This document shows positions 31,086-43,058 of a DNA stretch of 64,000 nt, piece by piece. A program made the position numbers and the translations under genes. This DNA comes from Eutrigla gurnardus (lineage: Eukaryota; Chordata; Actinopteri; Perciformes; Triglidae). The DNA lies in the NCBI GenBank assembly GCA_963514095.1, contig OY741270.1, positions 23,538,056 through 23,602,055 of the forward strand, read 5' to 3'. The notes under the pieces are model-generated. The model had not been told where the DNA came from, did not search any database, and saw only the letters and a list, made by a program, of their open reading frames with translations. Within the stretch, counting starts at the first letter, position 1, and every line of letters begins with the position of its first letter.

Positions 31086-31121
31086 GTGGACTTTTGGTGG
31101 AGGAACCAAACTCATCGTTAA
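31086..31121 (+). pseudogene. J2 segment interrupted by a MITE at its 3' end
   Basis: Reads W-T-FGGGTKLIV normally, but the last Asn codon is split: GTTAA is followed by the element at 31122 instead of C-T-GTAAGT. The normal donor (CTGTAAGT, 31686-31693) now lies 560 bp downstream. Translation runs on through about 46 foreign codons to a stop at 31261-31263. The RSS is intact, so it can still rearrange, but a normal V-J-C mRNA needs a cryptic donor or removal of the insert. Confidence 0.85.
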
Positions 31122-31681
31122 AGGAGTCATCACCAGGAAATCGCAATTTCTCTTGTTAAAACATGCATATCTGTGTTTGACCTCAGTTGAAACTTGCCTG
31201 AAAGGCTGGAGTTTGAAAGTGGCGCCGTTTTTTCGCTTCTGCTCTTTTTCCGAACAGGAATAGCACACAAGGGTGTGCATTCCTAAAGCACGAGATTTTG
31301 ATTCTGCGCCTTCGGTGACGTCACCGTGGAGGCTACTTGCATAAGCCCACCCCTCTTTCACCACCCAACCCCGCCCCGTCCGCTACCTGAAATCGCCGAA
31401 GCGCCGCCATTATGTTTTGGAGTCTGCATGCAGGCAAGCCCCCCCGGCTCTGTCCTTCCTGCGGCGAATCAACGCGCGCCTCATTACATATTATACAATG
31501 CACATCCGGACCAGTCAAAACCTCGCGCGTAATCTCGCGTGATAAAATCGCGGTACGAAAAAGGGTCAGAACAAGCTCAATGTTTGATTAAAATTTTTTT
31601 TTTTTTTCTAATAAGTTTTACGAATTGATCCAAAGCGATCCAAGGGGGGCTGGATACGTATAAAACCAGGTTATGACTCCT
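31122..31681. mobile_element. TTAA-flanked MITE (piggyBac-like) in J2
   Basis: 560 bp, flanked by TTAA (31118-31121 and 31682-31685), with perfect 9-bp terminal inverted repeats AGGAGTCAT/ATGACTCCT. No transposase. The uninterrupted site is GTTAACTGTAAGT in J3-J6. TTAA targets are typical of piggyBac, but the tips are not the usual CCCT type, so the family is an inference. Confidence 0.88.
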
Positions 31682-32373
31682 TTAACTGTAAGTATCACAG
31701 ATTTATGATTTCTACAACGTTCAATATTATAATCGCTTTGTCAAAAGTAAATGTGATGAAACAAATCATTATTTTGGATCATTTATACTTTTTGGATATT
31801 TATTATTCATTAATCTAGGCTGATATTGGAGTTTAGGAAAACACTGCATATTATTTTCCTATTATAGATTATGTTTTGGTGAAGTAGATGCAGTATTTTA
31901 TGTTGTAACATTGAAACATCTGTTAGTGTATTAGCTGTACGTTATAAAATCTAATGTTGATCAAACTAATAAGAGGGTTTATTGTACATTCAGTGTCGCT
32001 GCAGTTTGTGTTCACGGTCCGTTAGTTCAAAGAGATGAAAAGGAAGTGAAACAGACAGATGTCAAAATCTTTCACTGCTTACAGTTTACAGATGATTAAT
32101 GAAACTTTTCTATTCCAATGACTCCTCAGTCACATTGTATATGATTCTATAATGATTTAATGAGGAGAGCCGCAGGAGAAGATTGGTTCCTGTAAATGAC
32201 AGAACTCCCGTCAGCGTTGTATTTGTTAAATCCTCCCTCCATCCCATGTCTCTGTGTGACCACAGCATCATGCACACAGCTAACCCTCAGTAACGTCACC
32301 TCTGTCATGTTCAGCTGTCTTTCCTACAGTGGAAGTTAATCTGCTCCTCGTGTGTCTCTGCTCTCCCCTCCAG

Positions 32374-32693
32374 CTGGCTCCATGATCCGGCCCTCAGTCT
32401 CCCTGCTTCCCCCCTCCTCTGAGCAGCTCTCTGGGGGCTCGGCCACGCTGGCCTGCCTGCTGACCGGCTACTCTCCTCAGGGAGCCGTGGTGAGCTGGGA
32501 GGTGGACGGCACCGAGGTGACGGAGGGGGTCCTGAGCAGCTCAGAGGAGGAGAAGAGCGGACTCTACAGCAGCAGCAGCACCCTGAGCCTGAGCCAGGAG
32601 CGCTGGATGGCAGGAGAGCTGTACTCCTGCAAGGTCCTCCATCACAACCACAACCAGATGCAGTCCCTCCACAGGAGCCAGTGTAAGGCCTAG
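32374..32693 (+). CDS. Ig light chain constant exon C2
   Basis: Same domain as C1 with Ser at 73 and Glu at 81. The intact frame, acceptor and terminal S-Q-C-K-A are present. It belongs to the unit whose J2 is damaged, so it may be reached only by splicing from a cryptic site or not at all. The intron from the displaced donor is about 680 bp, without a gene. Confidence 0.94.
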
Positions 32694-32885
32694 AGGGTCT
32701 GGATGGAGGCCAGGACAGGAGCTCTGCATGGGGGGAGCAGGAGGAACACACCTGCTGCTCTGAACAATCTGAGGACAACGTTTGTAGAGGAAACTATAAA
32801 GCCTTGTGTGACTGCTGTAAAGTAGCTAGAGAGTAATGTGTGTAGCTCAGCAAGTAGATGTGTTTAATAACTGTCTTTTTATAAT

Positions 32886-32891
32886 AATAAA
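32886..32891 (+). terminator. C2 poly(A) signal
   Basis: AATAAA about 195 bp after the stop codon, in the conserved TATAATAATAAAGC context. Confidence 0.7.
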
Positions 32892-32967
32892 GCTTTCACT
32901 GATGAATAACATGATGAAGTGTTTGGTGTTTCATTTTATGAATAGGACTAGAGAATGTAGTGGTTTT

Positions 32968-35392
32968 CAATCCAATCCAATCCACTTTATTTATTTAGCA
33001 CAATTTAAACAAACACAACGGTTTCCAAAGTACTTCACAGTAAATAAATAAATTTCAATACAACAGAAGCGCAATAACAATGATGGACACAATAGGATAG
33101 AAACAATATAAAATCAAATAAATATGATAAAACGCAAATAAAGCCAGATAAAATCAGATAAAACTCAAATAAAATAATTAAAAAACAAATACAAATAAAG
33201 AAAATAAAAGGGTGCACCGCCCGCACAAGATAAAAATTAAATTAAATTAAATTTAAAAAAAAAATGAAAAGGTAAAAAGTAAGCACATTTACACATAACA
33301 TCAACACTCTACATGGTGTCAAACGCCAAAGAGAAGAGGTGGGTTTTAAGAAGAGATTTAAAATGAGACAGTGAAGACGCCTGTCTCATGTGCAGCGGCA
33401 ATCCGTTCCAAAGTCTTGGAGCTGCGACCGCAAATGCTCGCTCCCCTCTGAGCTTCAGCCTGGCTTTAGGCACTGTCAGAGAGCGGCTGGGAGTGTAGGG
33501 GTGTAGCAGCTCAGAGAGGTAGGGTGGAGCAAGGCCATTTAAGGCTTTAAAAGCAAATAAAAGGATTTTAAAATGAATCCTTAAATGAACGGGCAGCCAG
33601 GGGAAGCTAAAATAGGTGAAATGTGCTCAAACTTTCTTGTGCCAGTTAAAAGACGTGCAGCAGCATTGTGAACCAGTTGAAGACGGGCAATGGAGGACCC
33701 ACTAACCCCCATATAAAGTCCATTGCAGTAATCCAGCCGAGTGGTCACAAAGGCGTGGATCACTGTCTCAAAATGTTGTCTCTGGAGGAGCGGTTTAATT
33801 TTTGCCAACTGCCTCAACTGAAAAAAGCTCGACTTCACCACAGCTTTAATCTGGCTGTCGAATTTAAGCTCTGCATCCACCTTTACCCCCAGATTGTTCA
33901 CATTTGGCCTGTGATGTTGTGCCAAAGAACCCAGGTCAACTAGGGGGGTCACAGAAGCGCCACCAAAGACCATGACCTCTGTCTTTTTTTCATTAAAATT
34001 AAGAAAATTTAAAGACATCACGGCTTTGATGTCATGTAGGCAGTCTAGGAGTGGCTTAACCCTGTAAGACCCAGATATAGAAAAAACAAAAAAAAAGTTA
34101 TTTTACCTTTCAGATGTTGTTGTAGGAGGCCTTTGATGCAGAAATTAAAGAGTTTTTTTTTTTTTTTAATGTTTATGTATGATTTTAGAGATTAATAATA
34201 ATAAATAATAATATTGCAAAATTGGGCTTAGATGGGAGCAGAATTCCTGTACTTGTGCTCACGTTGTCTGAACAACAATTCAGAACAACTAAGGGTTGAT
34301 TTGCAAGGTTGATTGCTTACTACACTAAAAGATATTTTATTTACATACTTGAATCTGATGAATCCAGTACAATGAAACAGAGAGATGTTGTTGAGAGGTT
34401 GTGTGAGTTCATGGCCATAAAGCGGGACTTATAAACAAATGTATGTTCCAATAGCATTGTGAGACTGAACAATAGAACCCAATGACTATGTATATGTGGT
34501 AAAAAACAAAATAAAATATACCAGATTGTTTTTTAGGATTGCTAAAGGTAACATTGTAATTTTACAACAAGGAGTGTTACAGGGTTAATATTGTAGAGGT
34601 CTGGCTTTTTAAGGGGGACATAGATCTGACTGTCATCAGCGTAACAATGAAAGGAAATGCCATGTTTCCTGAGAATCGAGCCAAGAGGGAGTAGATAGAG
34701 GGGAAATAAAAGAGGGCCAAGCACAGAGCCCTGCGGTACCCCACATGAGAGAGGAGCAGTGGAGGACACAGAGTCATCAAGGCTGACACAGAAGGTTTTA
34801 TGTGACAGGTATGACCTGAACCATTCAAGTGCTGTGCCACTGATGCCCACCCACTGCTCTAAACGAGCAATCAGGATTTTATGGTCCACCGTATCAAATG
34901 CTGCAGTCAGATCTAAAAGAACAAGGACAACACAGTGACCAGAGTCAGTAGCTAAAAATATGTCATTACAAACTCTTAAAAGCGCTGATTCAGTGCTGTG
35001 CAATGTTTTAAAACCGGATTGGAAAATCTCAAGAATATTTTGTTCATTTAAAAAGTCCATGAGCTGAGAATGCACAATCTTTTCTAAGATTTTAGAAAGG
35101 AAAGGCAATTTAGAGATAGGCCTGAAAGGTGTCTCACTGTAGGATCAAGCCCAGGTTTCTTCAGCAAAGGTTGAACAACTACATGCTTAAAATTAGCAGG
35201 GGACCACTCCAGAGGACAGACTGCAATTAATTAATGAGAGAAAGGATGGACCAACAGTCTGGAAAACCTCCTTAAAAAGTCGGGGAGGGACAGTATCTTC
35301 AGGGGACCCGAGGGCTTCAAATGATCAACAGTCTACTGAAGGGAGGACAGGGTCACAGGTTCAAATGTGTCCAACTCAGGAGAGCAGGGACT
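32968..35392 (-). mobile_element. Rex1-like LINE, 5'-truncated, with a nested MITE
   Basis: Minus strand. The reverse transcriptase part at 35108-34600 has FLSKILEKIVHSQL, LLDLTAAFDTVDHKIL, CGVPQGSVLGPLLF and SFHCYADDSQIYV. After the MITE it resumes at about 34050 with LNFNEKKTEVMVFGG, FVTTRLDYCNGLYMG and LVHNAAARLLTG, followed by frameshifts. The 3' tail at the left end is CAATCCAATCCAATCC. It is a different family from the copies at 18332 and 50414. Inactive. Confidence 0.8.
34060..34584. mobile_element. piggyBac-type MITE inside a LINE
   Basis: 525 bp, flanked by TTAA (34056-34059 and 34585-34588), with inverted ends CCCTGTAA/TTACAGGG. CCCT-type tips plus TTAA fit the piggyBac superfamily. 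AT-rich, no transposase. Unrelated in sequence to the MITE in J2. Confidence 0.9.
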
Positions 35393-35794
35393 TTTACAAC
35401 TACTAGTACATCTCCCTGCAGAAAATGAAAGCTAATAGTCGTATGTTTATTTTGCTGTGACATTTGAAGAGAATACTATATTTTTTGAGGAAGAAAATTA
35501 GTGGATTTTGTCAATTATGATTGAATAAATTGTAAAAAATGTGCTAGTCTGAGTAGAATTTAACCTGACCAGCTCACTCATAAAGAGACTGAATGAACTG
35601 ATAAGAATATGAGTTTAAAACTGCATGTGGAAGAGCGTCTGTGAGTCTGTTTCAGTTTTATTTAGAGTCATTGTGGTTCTGCTTGGTGACTCTGCTTGGT
35701 GTTGTGTTCACTGGACCAGTTATTCTCATCACCGTCTCTTCAACAACCCTCTGCACCTGCAGCAGGCCGTTCTCACTTCAGTCACACTGAAGGA
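35393..35794. other. Type-b V flank
   Basis: Non-coding flank of V6, nearly identical to that of V5 and V7. No gene seen. Confidence 0.6.
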
Positions 35795-35822
35795 GGTTTT
35801 TGTACGGCGACAAATCACTGTG
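35795..35822 (-). other. V6 12-RSS
   Basis: Minus-strand CACAGTG (35816-35822), 12-base spacer, ACAAAAACC (35795-35803). Confidence 0.93.
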
Positions 35823-36281
35823 TGAACACATCCACACTGTTTATATAGTGGTAACTCTGACAGTAATAAACTGCTGCATCTTCAGCCTGAACTCCACTGA
35901 TGGTCAAAGTGAAGTCAGAGCTGCTTCCACTGCCACTAAACCGAGATGGTGTTCCTGATTGACGATTGCTAGCTAAATATATCAGGAGCTTTGGAGGCTG
36001 TCCAGATTTCTGTTGATACCAGTGCAACCGATTATTGCTATAAACAGGTTGACTAGTCTTACAGGTGAGAGCGACAGTGGATCCTGGAGTAGATGTCACT
36101 ACTGGAGGCTGAGTCACAGTCACCTGACCGCTGCATCCTGCAGGACAAAACAAATCATTCATTCATCAGCAGAAGGAAAGGAGAGAAAAGGCGAGGCGTC
36201 GTGTTTGAGATGTTGCCGAGCCAACGAACCTGTAAACCAGCAGCAGGCCAGCGTCCAGATGAGGATGGTGATGAGAGTCAT
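35823..36281 (-). CDS. Ig kappa-like V segment V6
   Basis: Leader exon 36230-36281, V exon 35823-36137. Normal framework and Cys pair; CDR1 VYSNNRLH, CDR2 LASNRQS, CDR3 stem QSYHYINSVD. The frame is open, the RSS and splice sites are normal, and the type-b flank is present. It sits about 790 bp left of the intact J3-C3, making this a complete functional-looking unit. Confidence 0.93.
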
Positions 36282-36383
36282 GGTGGTTGTGGTCTCTGCT
36301 GTGTTGACTGACAGATCTGAGTCCTGCAGTGTTGAACTCACAGGACTATAAAGCTTCTCAGTTCACTGGAGGATCAGCTGACG

Positions 36384-36391
36384 ATGCAAAG
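36384..36391 (-). promoter_or_regulatory. V6 promoter octamer-like site
   Basis: CTTTGCAT on the minus strand about 103 bp upstream of the start codon. Confidence 0.6.
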
Positions 36392-37074
36392 CCTCCTCTC
36401 TATGGAAATGATTTCTCTGCTCTCAACAGACTGAAGGCAACGTGGGACACGAAATCAGGAGGAATACGGCTCGGATGAACAACATGGAGGATCTTAATGG
36501 AACAGAGGAAAACACTCACATTAAAAGTGCAGTTGAGGATTTAAGGATACGTTTGTGTTCACTGTGGTTGGTATGAAACGTTTGTCTGCTGTTCATTTAA
36601 TGACAGGATTTAATGCAAATCTATCAGATATTTCACTTTTTCATCATATGATTTTGTAAATCATCATTATCTATAAGCATCATGTTCATTTAACCATGTA
36701 TGAACTTAAATAAGACTGAAAATATGACTTATGAGGAGGCTGTAATCTTTTTCTGTCTGGAGTAGAAAAATAAAACAAAATTAAATAATCAATATTCATT
36801 TATACAATAAGTTTGAATCAATATAATTTGAAACATTTTGTAGATTCAATTATTTATAATAATTTCTATATTATTAGAAAAATCAGAGAGTTTCCTCACT
36901 GGATAGATTTGTATCTCAAATTTAAAAATATGCTATAAAATTGTTAAAAAAACATGTAGAAGTTGAAGGAATAGGAGATAAATCATTACTTAATTAAAAT
37001 AAATGATTAATTATGCATTCTTACTATAAAATAACTCTGTTTTCAGTGGACAGATGCTTGTTCACAGTGCAGGA

Positions 37075-37113
37075 GGTTTTTGTACGGCCACTTAACGAGG
37101 TTGTATCACTGTG
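37075..37113 (+). other. J3 23-RSS
   Basis: GGTTTTTGT, 23-base spacer, CACTGTG (37107-37113). The V6-J3 spacer shows no gene. Confidence 0.95.
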
Positions 37114-37151
37114 GTACACTTTTGGTGGAGGAACCAAACTCATCGTTAACT
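37114..37151 (+). CDS. Ig kappa-like J segment J3
   Basis: Y-T-FGGGTKLIVN, then one base before donor GTAAGT. First residue Tyr (TAC) instead of Trp. The intron to C3 (about 686 bp) holds no gene. Confidence 0.94.
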
Positions 37152-37837
37152 GTAAGTATCACAGATTTATGATTTCTACAACGTTCAATATTATAATCGC
37201 TTTGTTTAAAGTAAATGTGATGAACCAAATCATTATTTTGGATCATTTATACTTTTTGGATATTAATTATTCATTAATCTAGGCTGATATTGGAGTTTAG
37301 GAAAACACTGCATATTATTTTCCTATTATAGATTATGTTTTGGTGAAGTAGATGCAGTATTTTATTTTGTAACATTGAAACATCTGTTAGTGTGTTAGCT
37401 GTACGTTATAAAATCTAATGTTGATCAAACTAATAAGAGGGTTTATTGTACATTCAGTGTCGCTGCAGTTTGTGTTCACGGTTCGTTAGTTCAAAGTGAT
37501 GAAAAGGAAGTGAAACAGACAGATGTCAAAGTCTTTCACTGCTTACAGTTTACAGATGATTAATGAAACTTTTCTATTCCAATGACTCCTCAGTCACATT
37601 GTATATGATTCTATAATGATTTCATGAGGAGAGCCGCAGGAGAAGATTGGTTCCTGTAAATGACAGAACTCCAGTCAGCGTTGTATTTGTTAAATCCTCC
37701 CTCCATCCCATGTCTCTGTGTGACCACAGCATCATGCACACAGCTAACCCTCAGTAACGTCACCTCTGTCATGTTCAGCTGTCTTTCCTACAGTGGAAGT
37801 TAATCTGCTCCTCGTGTGTCTCTGCTCTCCCCTCCAG

Positions 37838-38157
37838 CTGGCTCCATGATCCGGCCCTCAGTCTCCCTGCTTCCCCCCTCCTCTGAGCAGCTCTCTGGGG
37901 GCTCGGCCACGCTGGCCTGCCTGCTGACCGGCTACTCTCCTCAGGGAGCCGTGGTGAGCTGGGAGGTGGACGGCACCGAGGTGACGGAGGGGGTCCTGAG
38001 CAGCTCAGAGGAGGAGAAGAGCGGACTCTACAGCAGCAGCAGCACCCTGAGCCTGAGCCAGGAGCGCTGGATGGCAGGAGAGCTGTACTCCTGCAAGGTC
38101 CTCCATCACAACCACAACCAGATGCAGTCCCTCCACAGGAGCCAGTGTAAGGCCTAG
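37838..38157 (+). CDS. Ig light chain constant exon C3
   Basis: Protein identical to C2, C5 and C6 as far as read: a 105-codon C1-set domain with Cys at 27, 85 and 103, Trp at 41, and stop after S-Q-C-K-A. Intact acceptor. Confidence 0.95.
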
Positions 38158-38353
38158 AGGGTCTGGATGGAGGCCAGGACAGGAGCTCTGCATGGGGGGA
38201 GCAGGAGGAACACACCTGCTGCTCTGAACAATCTGAGGACAACGTTTGTAGAGGAAACTATAAAGCCTTGTGTGACTGCTGTAAAGTAGCTAGAGAGTAA
38301 TGTGTGTAGCTCAGCAAGTAGATGTGTGCGTTTAATAACTGTCTTTTTATAAT

Positions 38354-38359
38354 AATAAA
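38354..38359 (+). terminator. C3 poly(A) signal
   Basis: AATAAA about 197 bp after the stop codon. Confidence 0.7.
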
Positions 38360-38389
38360 GCTTTCACTGATGAATTACATGATGAAGTG

Positions 38390-39000
38390 TTTGGTGTTTC
38401 ATTTTATTAAGAGAAGTAAAGAATTAAATGGTTTCATATCAACTGGTTCTACTCTCTGCAGAAAATTAAAGCTTTGGATTCATCTTATAAAAATTCATAT
38501 TTCTACATTACAATACAATAATACAGAGATGTGAAACTGAGGGAGGATTCTGCAGAAACTTCACCTCCATCCATCAGACAGAGAAGACAGGACCCACACA
38601 TGCAGACAGACAAGGTTGCAGTGCCGAGGCTCAGTGTTCAATAAACCAGTTCAGGTTCGGTACACAGGAAGGCAGTCGGTGAAGATAACGGCACAAACGT
38701 CCGAGAGGAAGGAAAGCTGCATCTCTCCCACGAGGCCAAAGACCATCTGGCTCAGGAGGACGGAGAAACACACAGCTGAAGTAGACGAGGGGGGGGGGGG
38801 GACACCTGGACACAGGTGAGACACATGAGGGCGGGACAAGCAATCACACAGGAGGACACTTGACAGGACACGAGAGAAGCCAAGACTTAGGGAAACGAAA
38901 ATGAAAACCTAGAAAAATGTTCACAAAGACAAGTTGACCTCTAAACAAACCCGGAGCGTGACAATCGATGCTGAGAGAGAAAACTTTGGATGAGACTTAG
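38390..39000. other. Post-C3 flank with an unclassified repeat
   Basis: The first part matches the flanks of C1 and C5 up to GAGGAAGGAAAGCTG (about 38720). After that, only here, it continues to about 39000 with a G-run near 38790 and ends in GGAGCGTGACA. C1 and C5 jump to TTTTCCATAATC at that point, so this copy either kept a longer repeat or gained one. No gene seen. Confidence 0.45.
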
Positions 39001-40315
39001 ACTTTTAGACTTTGACTTTTGTCCCACAGGGGTCAGTTCTGAGTCCAAAGCTGTTTATACTATACATAAATGATATATACAAAGTGTCAAATACTCTGAA
39101 ATACATATTATTTGCGGATGACTCAATATTTTCTGCTCTGGGAGTGACTTGAACCAACTTGTGGAAACAGTAAATCAGGAAATGGCCAAACTTCAAGTGT
39201 GGTTTAATAAAAATAAATTATCACTAAATCTTGGTAAAACTAAATACATGCTATATGGGAAAAGAGGCTGCAACAACAGTCCCAACATTCAAGTAAACAG
39301 AGTTAATATTGAGAGGGTCCTGAGAATAAGGTTCTGGGAGTGATTATCGATGACATGCTAAGTTGGAAGCCACACATAACACAATTAAAAAGGAAGTTGG
39401 CCAGGTGTGTGTCCATACTTTGGAAAGTGCAAAAAATACTAAATCAAAAAGCACTTCATCTGTTATACTGCGCACTAGTCTCTCCGCACCTGCAATACTG
39501 TGCAGAGGTGTGGGGACACACATATAAAGGCTCCACACAGCCCTTGTTAATTCTCCAAAAAAGAGCCTTGAGAATCTTTCACTATGCCAACTACAGGGCA
39601 CACACCAATCAGTTATTTATCAAATCGAGAATACTCAAACTATATGACTTAATAAACTATCACACAGTACAAATGATGTACCAAGTTTCTGACAGAACTC
39701 TCCCCCAGAACCTGCAAATACTGTTCCTAGACAGAGAGAGACACAATCTTAGAGGGAACAGGATTTTCAGGCAAAGGAAGGTACGAACTACGTTAAAATC
39801 CTTCTCCTTATCGGTCACAGGTGTTAGACAATGGAATGTGTTAGAAGAAGAAGTCAAGAAATCAGCAACACTAAGTGGCTTTAAGAAGAAGTATGTATAT
39901 TCAACACTTGACCGGTACAGATTATTGCATGAGAGTTGAAAAAGGTCTGAGGCACGAATCAGCAGACATGGTGTTGTGTCGGGATGGGAGAATAACTAAT
40001 GAACATTCTGTACCCAAACAATAAGTTGAACCTGAGAAGCTTGTATGGTACGATGTCAGTTGTACGTAGCAGGGAGTACAGCTCTCTGGACCACCTACTG
40101 CTGTAACATGTTATGTCAAATGTCACAAGTAAAAGAAAATGTTATGTCAAATGGAAAATGCTAAAGATAAGATAATATGATTATGATTATGATTGAGAAG
40201 CTTGGCTTCTCCCGCTTTCCCTTTCGGCCATGTGTATTGTATTATTTGAACAAAGTGTGATGATGATGATTTAACTGACATGCCCGAAATAAATAAATAA
40301 ATTAAATAAATAAAG
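39001..40315 (+). mobile_element. LINE 3' fragment, plus strand
   Basis: 5'-truncated non-LTR element starting at the reverse transcriptase motif VPQGSVLSPKLF (39019), then ILFADDSIFSAL and a stop. The rest runs in two more frames: NKNKLSLNLGKTKYM, then LVSPHLQYCAEVWGHTY and VTGVRQWNVLEEEVKKS, to a stop at 39939. A TAAATAAAT-rich tail ends near 40315. At least two frame breaks. Clade not assigned; unlike the other LINEs here. Confidence 0.7.
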
Positions 40316-41020
40316 CCTTCCTGTCTCAAGGCCAAAGACCAGACAAGCAGCATGACATCAAAATGACTTCATTTTCAAAAATATACTAAATTATAGAGTT
40401 ACTGATATTTTCCATAATCTTCTTAATGTTCTTTACTTTAAGAAATATACATTTTAAATTATTCATACATCAAACAGGTTATAGAATCCTAAATTAAAAC
40501 TGTGGATTATAAGAAGTCAGTGTCTCTGTGTTTCTTTTAGGTCATGTTCATTATGAAAAATGTCCTGTTGATCATCTCAGCATCATATCTGATATTACAC
40601 CTGATAGTACACAAGCTTTCTTATTAGTTTGTGATATTTAATATGAACTACATTTAGAGATTTAAATCATTTAGCTACAAATGTTTCTTTTTTTCTGTGT
40701 ACTGTTGTTATATTCCATCGTTTTGTGCAGCTATCAGTAGAGACACTGTTGAGGACTTTATCAGCGGCTATAGTGCAACAAGATTTTAACCTCCCCAGCT
40801 CACTCTCAAAGAGACTGAATGAACTGATAAGAATATGAGTTTAAAACTGCATGTGGAAGAGCGTCTGTGAGTCTGTTTCAGTTTTATTTAGAGTCATTGT
40901 GGTTCTGCTTGGTGACTCTGCTTGGTGTTGTGTTCACTGGACCAGTTATTCTCATCACCGTCTCTTCAACAACCCTCTGCACCTGCAGCAGGCCGTTCTC
41001 ACTTCAGTCACACTGAAGGA
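40316..41020. other. Intergenic plus type-b V flank
   Basis: At 40539 it reads TTTTAGGTCATG, the uninterrupted target of the LINE at 50414-52655. From about 40790 it is the type-b flank of V7. No gene seen. Confidence 0.6.
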
Positions 41021-41048
41021 GGTTTTTGTACGGCGACAAATCACTGTG
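41021..41048 (-). other. V7 12-RSS
   Basis: Minus-strand CACAGTG (41042-41048), 12-base spacer, ACAAAAACC (41021-41029). Confidence 0.93.
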
Positions 41049-41507
41049 TGAACACCCAAGCACTGTTTATCTTGTGGAGACTCAGACAGTAATAAACTGC
41101 TGCATCTTCAGCCTGAACTCCACTGATGGTCAAAGTGAAGTCAGAGTTGCTTCCACTGCCACTAAACCGAGATGGTGTTCCTGAGTAACGATTGCTAACT
41201 ACATATATCAGGAGCTTTGGAGGCTGTCCAGATTTCTGTTGATACCAGGACAAATCATTACCATCATTAACACGTTGACTCGCCTTACAGGTGAGAGTGA
41301 CACTGGATCCTGGAGTAGATGTCACTACTGGAGGCTGAGTCACAGTCACCTGACCGCTGCATCCTGCAGGACAAAACAAATCATTCATTCATCAGCAGAA
41401 GGAAAGGAGAGAAAAGGCGAGGCGTCGTGTTTGAGATGTTGCCGAGCCAACGAACCTGTAAACCAGCAGCAGGCCAGCGTCCAGATGAGGATGGTGATGA
41501 GAGTCAT
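41049..41507 (-). CDS. Ig kappa-like V segment V7
   Basis: Leader exon 41456-41507, V exon 41049-41363. Framework 1 differs slightly from its siblings (GSSVTLTCKASQRV); CDR1 VNDGNDLS, CDR2 VVSNRYS, CDR3 stem LSLHKINSAW. Both Cys residues and the Trp are present, and the frame is open. It heads the V7-J4-C4 unit and looks functional. Confidence 0.92.
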
Positions 41508-41609
41508 GGTGGTTGTGGTCTCTGCTGTGTTGACTGACAGATCTGAGTCCTGCAGTGTTGAACTCACAGGACTATAAAGCTTCTCAGTTCACTGGAGGAT
41601 CAGCTGACG

Positions 41610-41617
41610 ATGCAAAG
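41610..41617 (-). promoter_or_regulatory. V7 promoter octamer-like site
   Basis: CTTTGCAT on the minus strand about 103 bp upstream of the start codon. Confidence 0.6.
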
Positions 41618-42295
41618 CCTCCTCTCTATGGAAATGATTTCTCTGCTCTCAACAGACTGAAGGCAACGTGGGACACGAAATCAGGAGGAATACGGCTCGG
41701 ATGAACAACATGGAGGATCTTAATGGAACAGAGGAAAACACTCACATTAAAAGTGCAGTTGAGGATTTAAGGATACGTTTGTGTTCACTGTGGTTGGTAT
41801 GAAACGTTTGTCTGCTGTTCATTTACTGACAGGATTTAATGCAAATCTATCAGATATTTCACTTTTTCATCATATGATTTTGTAAATCATCATTATCTAT
41901 AAGCATCATGTTCATTTAACCATGTATGAACTTAAATAAGACTGAAAATATGACTTATGAGGAGGATGTAATCTTTTTCTGTCTGGAGTAGAAAAGTAAA
42001 AAAAAAAATATTATATAATCAGTCTTTATTTTTAAAATACGTTTAAATCCATATAATTTGAAAGATTTTGTAGATTTAATTAAATACAATTATTTCTATA
42101 TTACTAGAAAAAGTGTTTTCAATGGATAGATTTGTCTCTCAAATTTAAAAATATGCTATAAAATTGTTAAAAAACATGTAGAAGTTGAAGGAATAGGAGA
42201 TAAATCATTACTTAATAAAATAAATGATTAATTATGCATTCTTACTATAAAATAACTCTGTTTTCAGTGGACAGATGCTTGTTCACAGTGCAGGA

Positions 42296-42334
42296 GGTTT
42301 TTGTACGGCCACTTAACGAGGTTGTATCACTGTG
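42296..42334 (+). other. J4 23-RSS
   Basis: GGTTTTTGT, 23-base spacer, CACTGTG (42328-42334). The V7-J4 spacer shows no gene. Confidence 0.95.
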
Positions 42335-42372
42335 GTGGACTTTTGGTGGAGGAACCAAACTCATCGTTAACT
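42335..42372 (+). CDS. Ig kappa-like J segment J4
   Basis: W-T-FGGGTKLIVN, then one base before donor GTAAGT. The intron to C4 is about 686 bp, without a gene. Confidence 0.94.
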
Positions 42373-43058
42373 GTAAGTATCACAGATTTATGATTTCTAC
42401 AACGTTCAATATTATAATCGCTTTGTCAAAAGTAAATGTGATGAACCAAATCATTATTTTGGATCATTTATACTTTTTGGATATTTATTATTCATTAATC
42501 TAGGCTGATATTGGAGTTTAGGAAAACACTGCATATTATTTTCCTATTATAGATTATGTTTTGGTGAAGTAGATGCAGTATTTTATTTTGTAACATTGAA
42601 ACATCTGTTAGTGTGTTAGCTGTACGTTATAAAATCTAATGTTGATCAAACAAATAAGAGGGTTTATTGTACATTCAGTGTCGCTGCAGTTTGTGTTCAC
42701 GGTTCGTTAGTTTAAAGTGATGAAAAGGAAGTGAAACAGACAGATGTCAAAGTCTTTCACTGCTTACAGTTTACAGATGATTAATGAAACTTTTCTATTC
42801 CAATGACTCCTCAGTCACATTGTATATGATTCTATAATGATTTAATGAGGAGAGCCGCAGGAGAAGATTGGTTCCTGTAAATGACAGAACTCCAGTCAGC
42901 GTTGTATTTGTTAAATCCTCCCTCCATCCCATGTCTCTGTGTGACCACAGCATCATGCACACAGCTAACCCTCAGTAACGTCACCTCTGTCATGTTCAGC
43001 TGTCTTTCCTACAGTGGAAGTTAATCTGCTCCTCGTGTGTCTCTGCTCTCCCCTCCAG

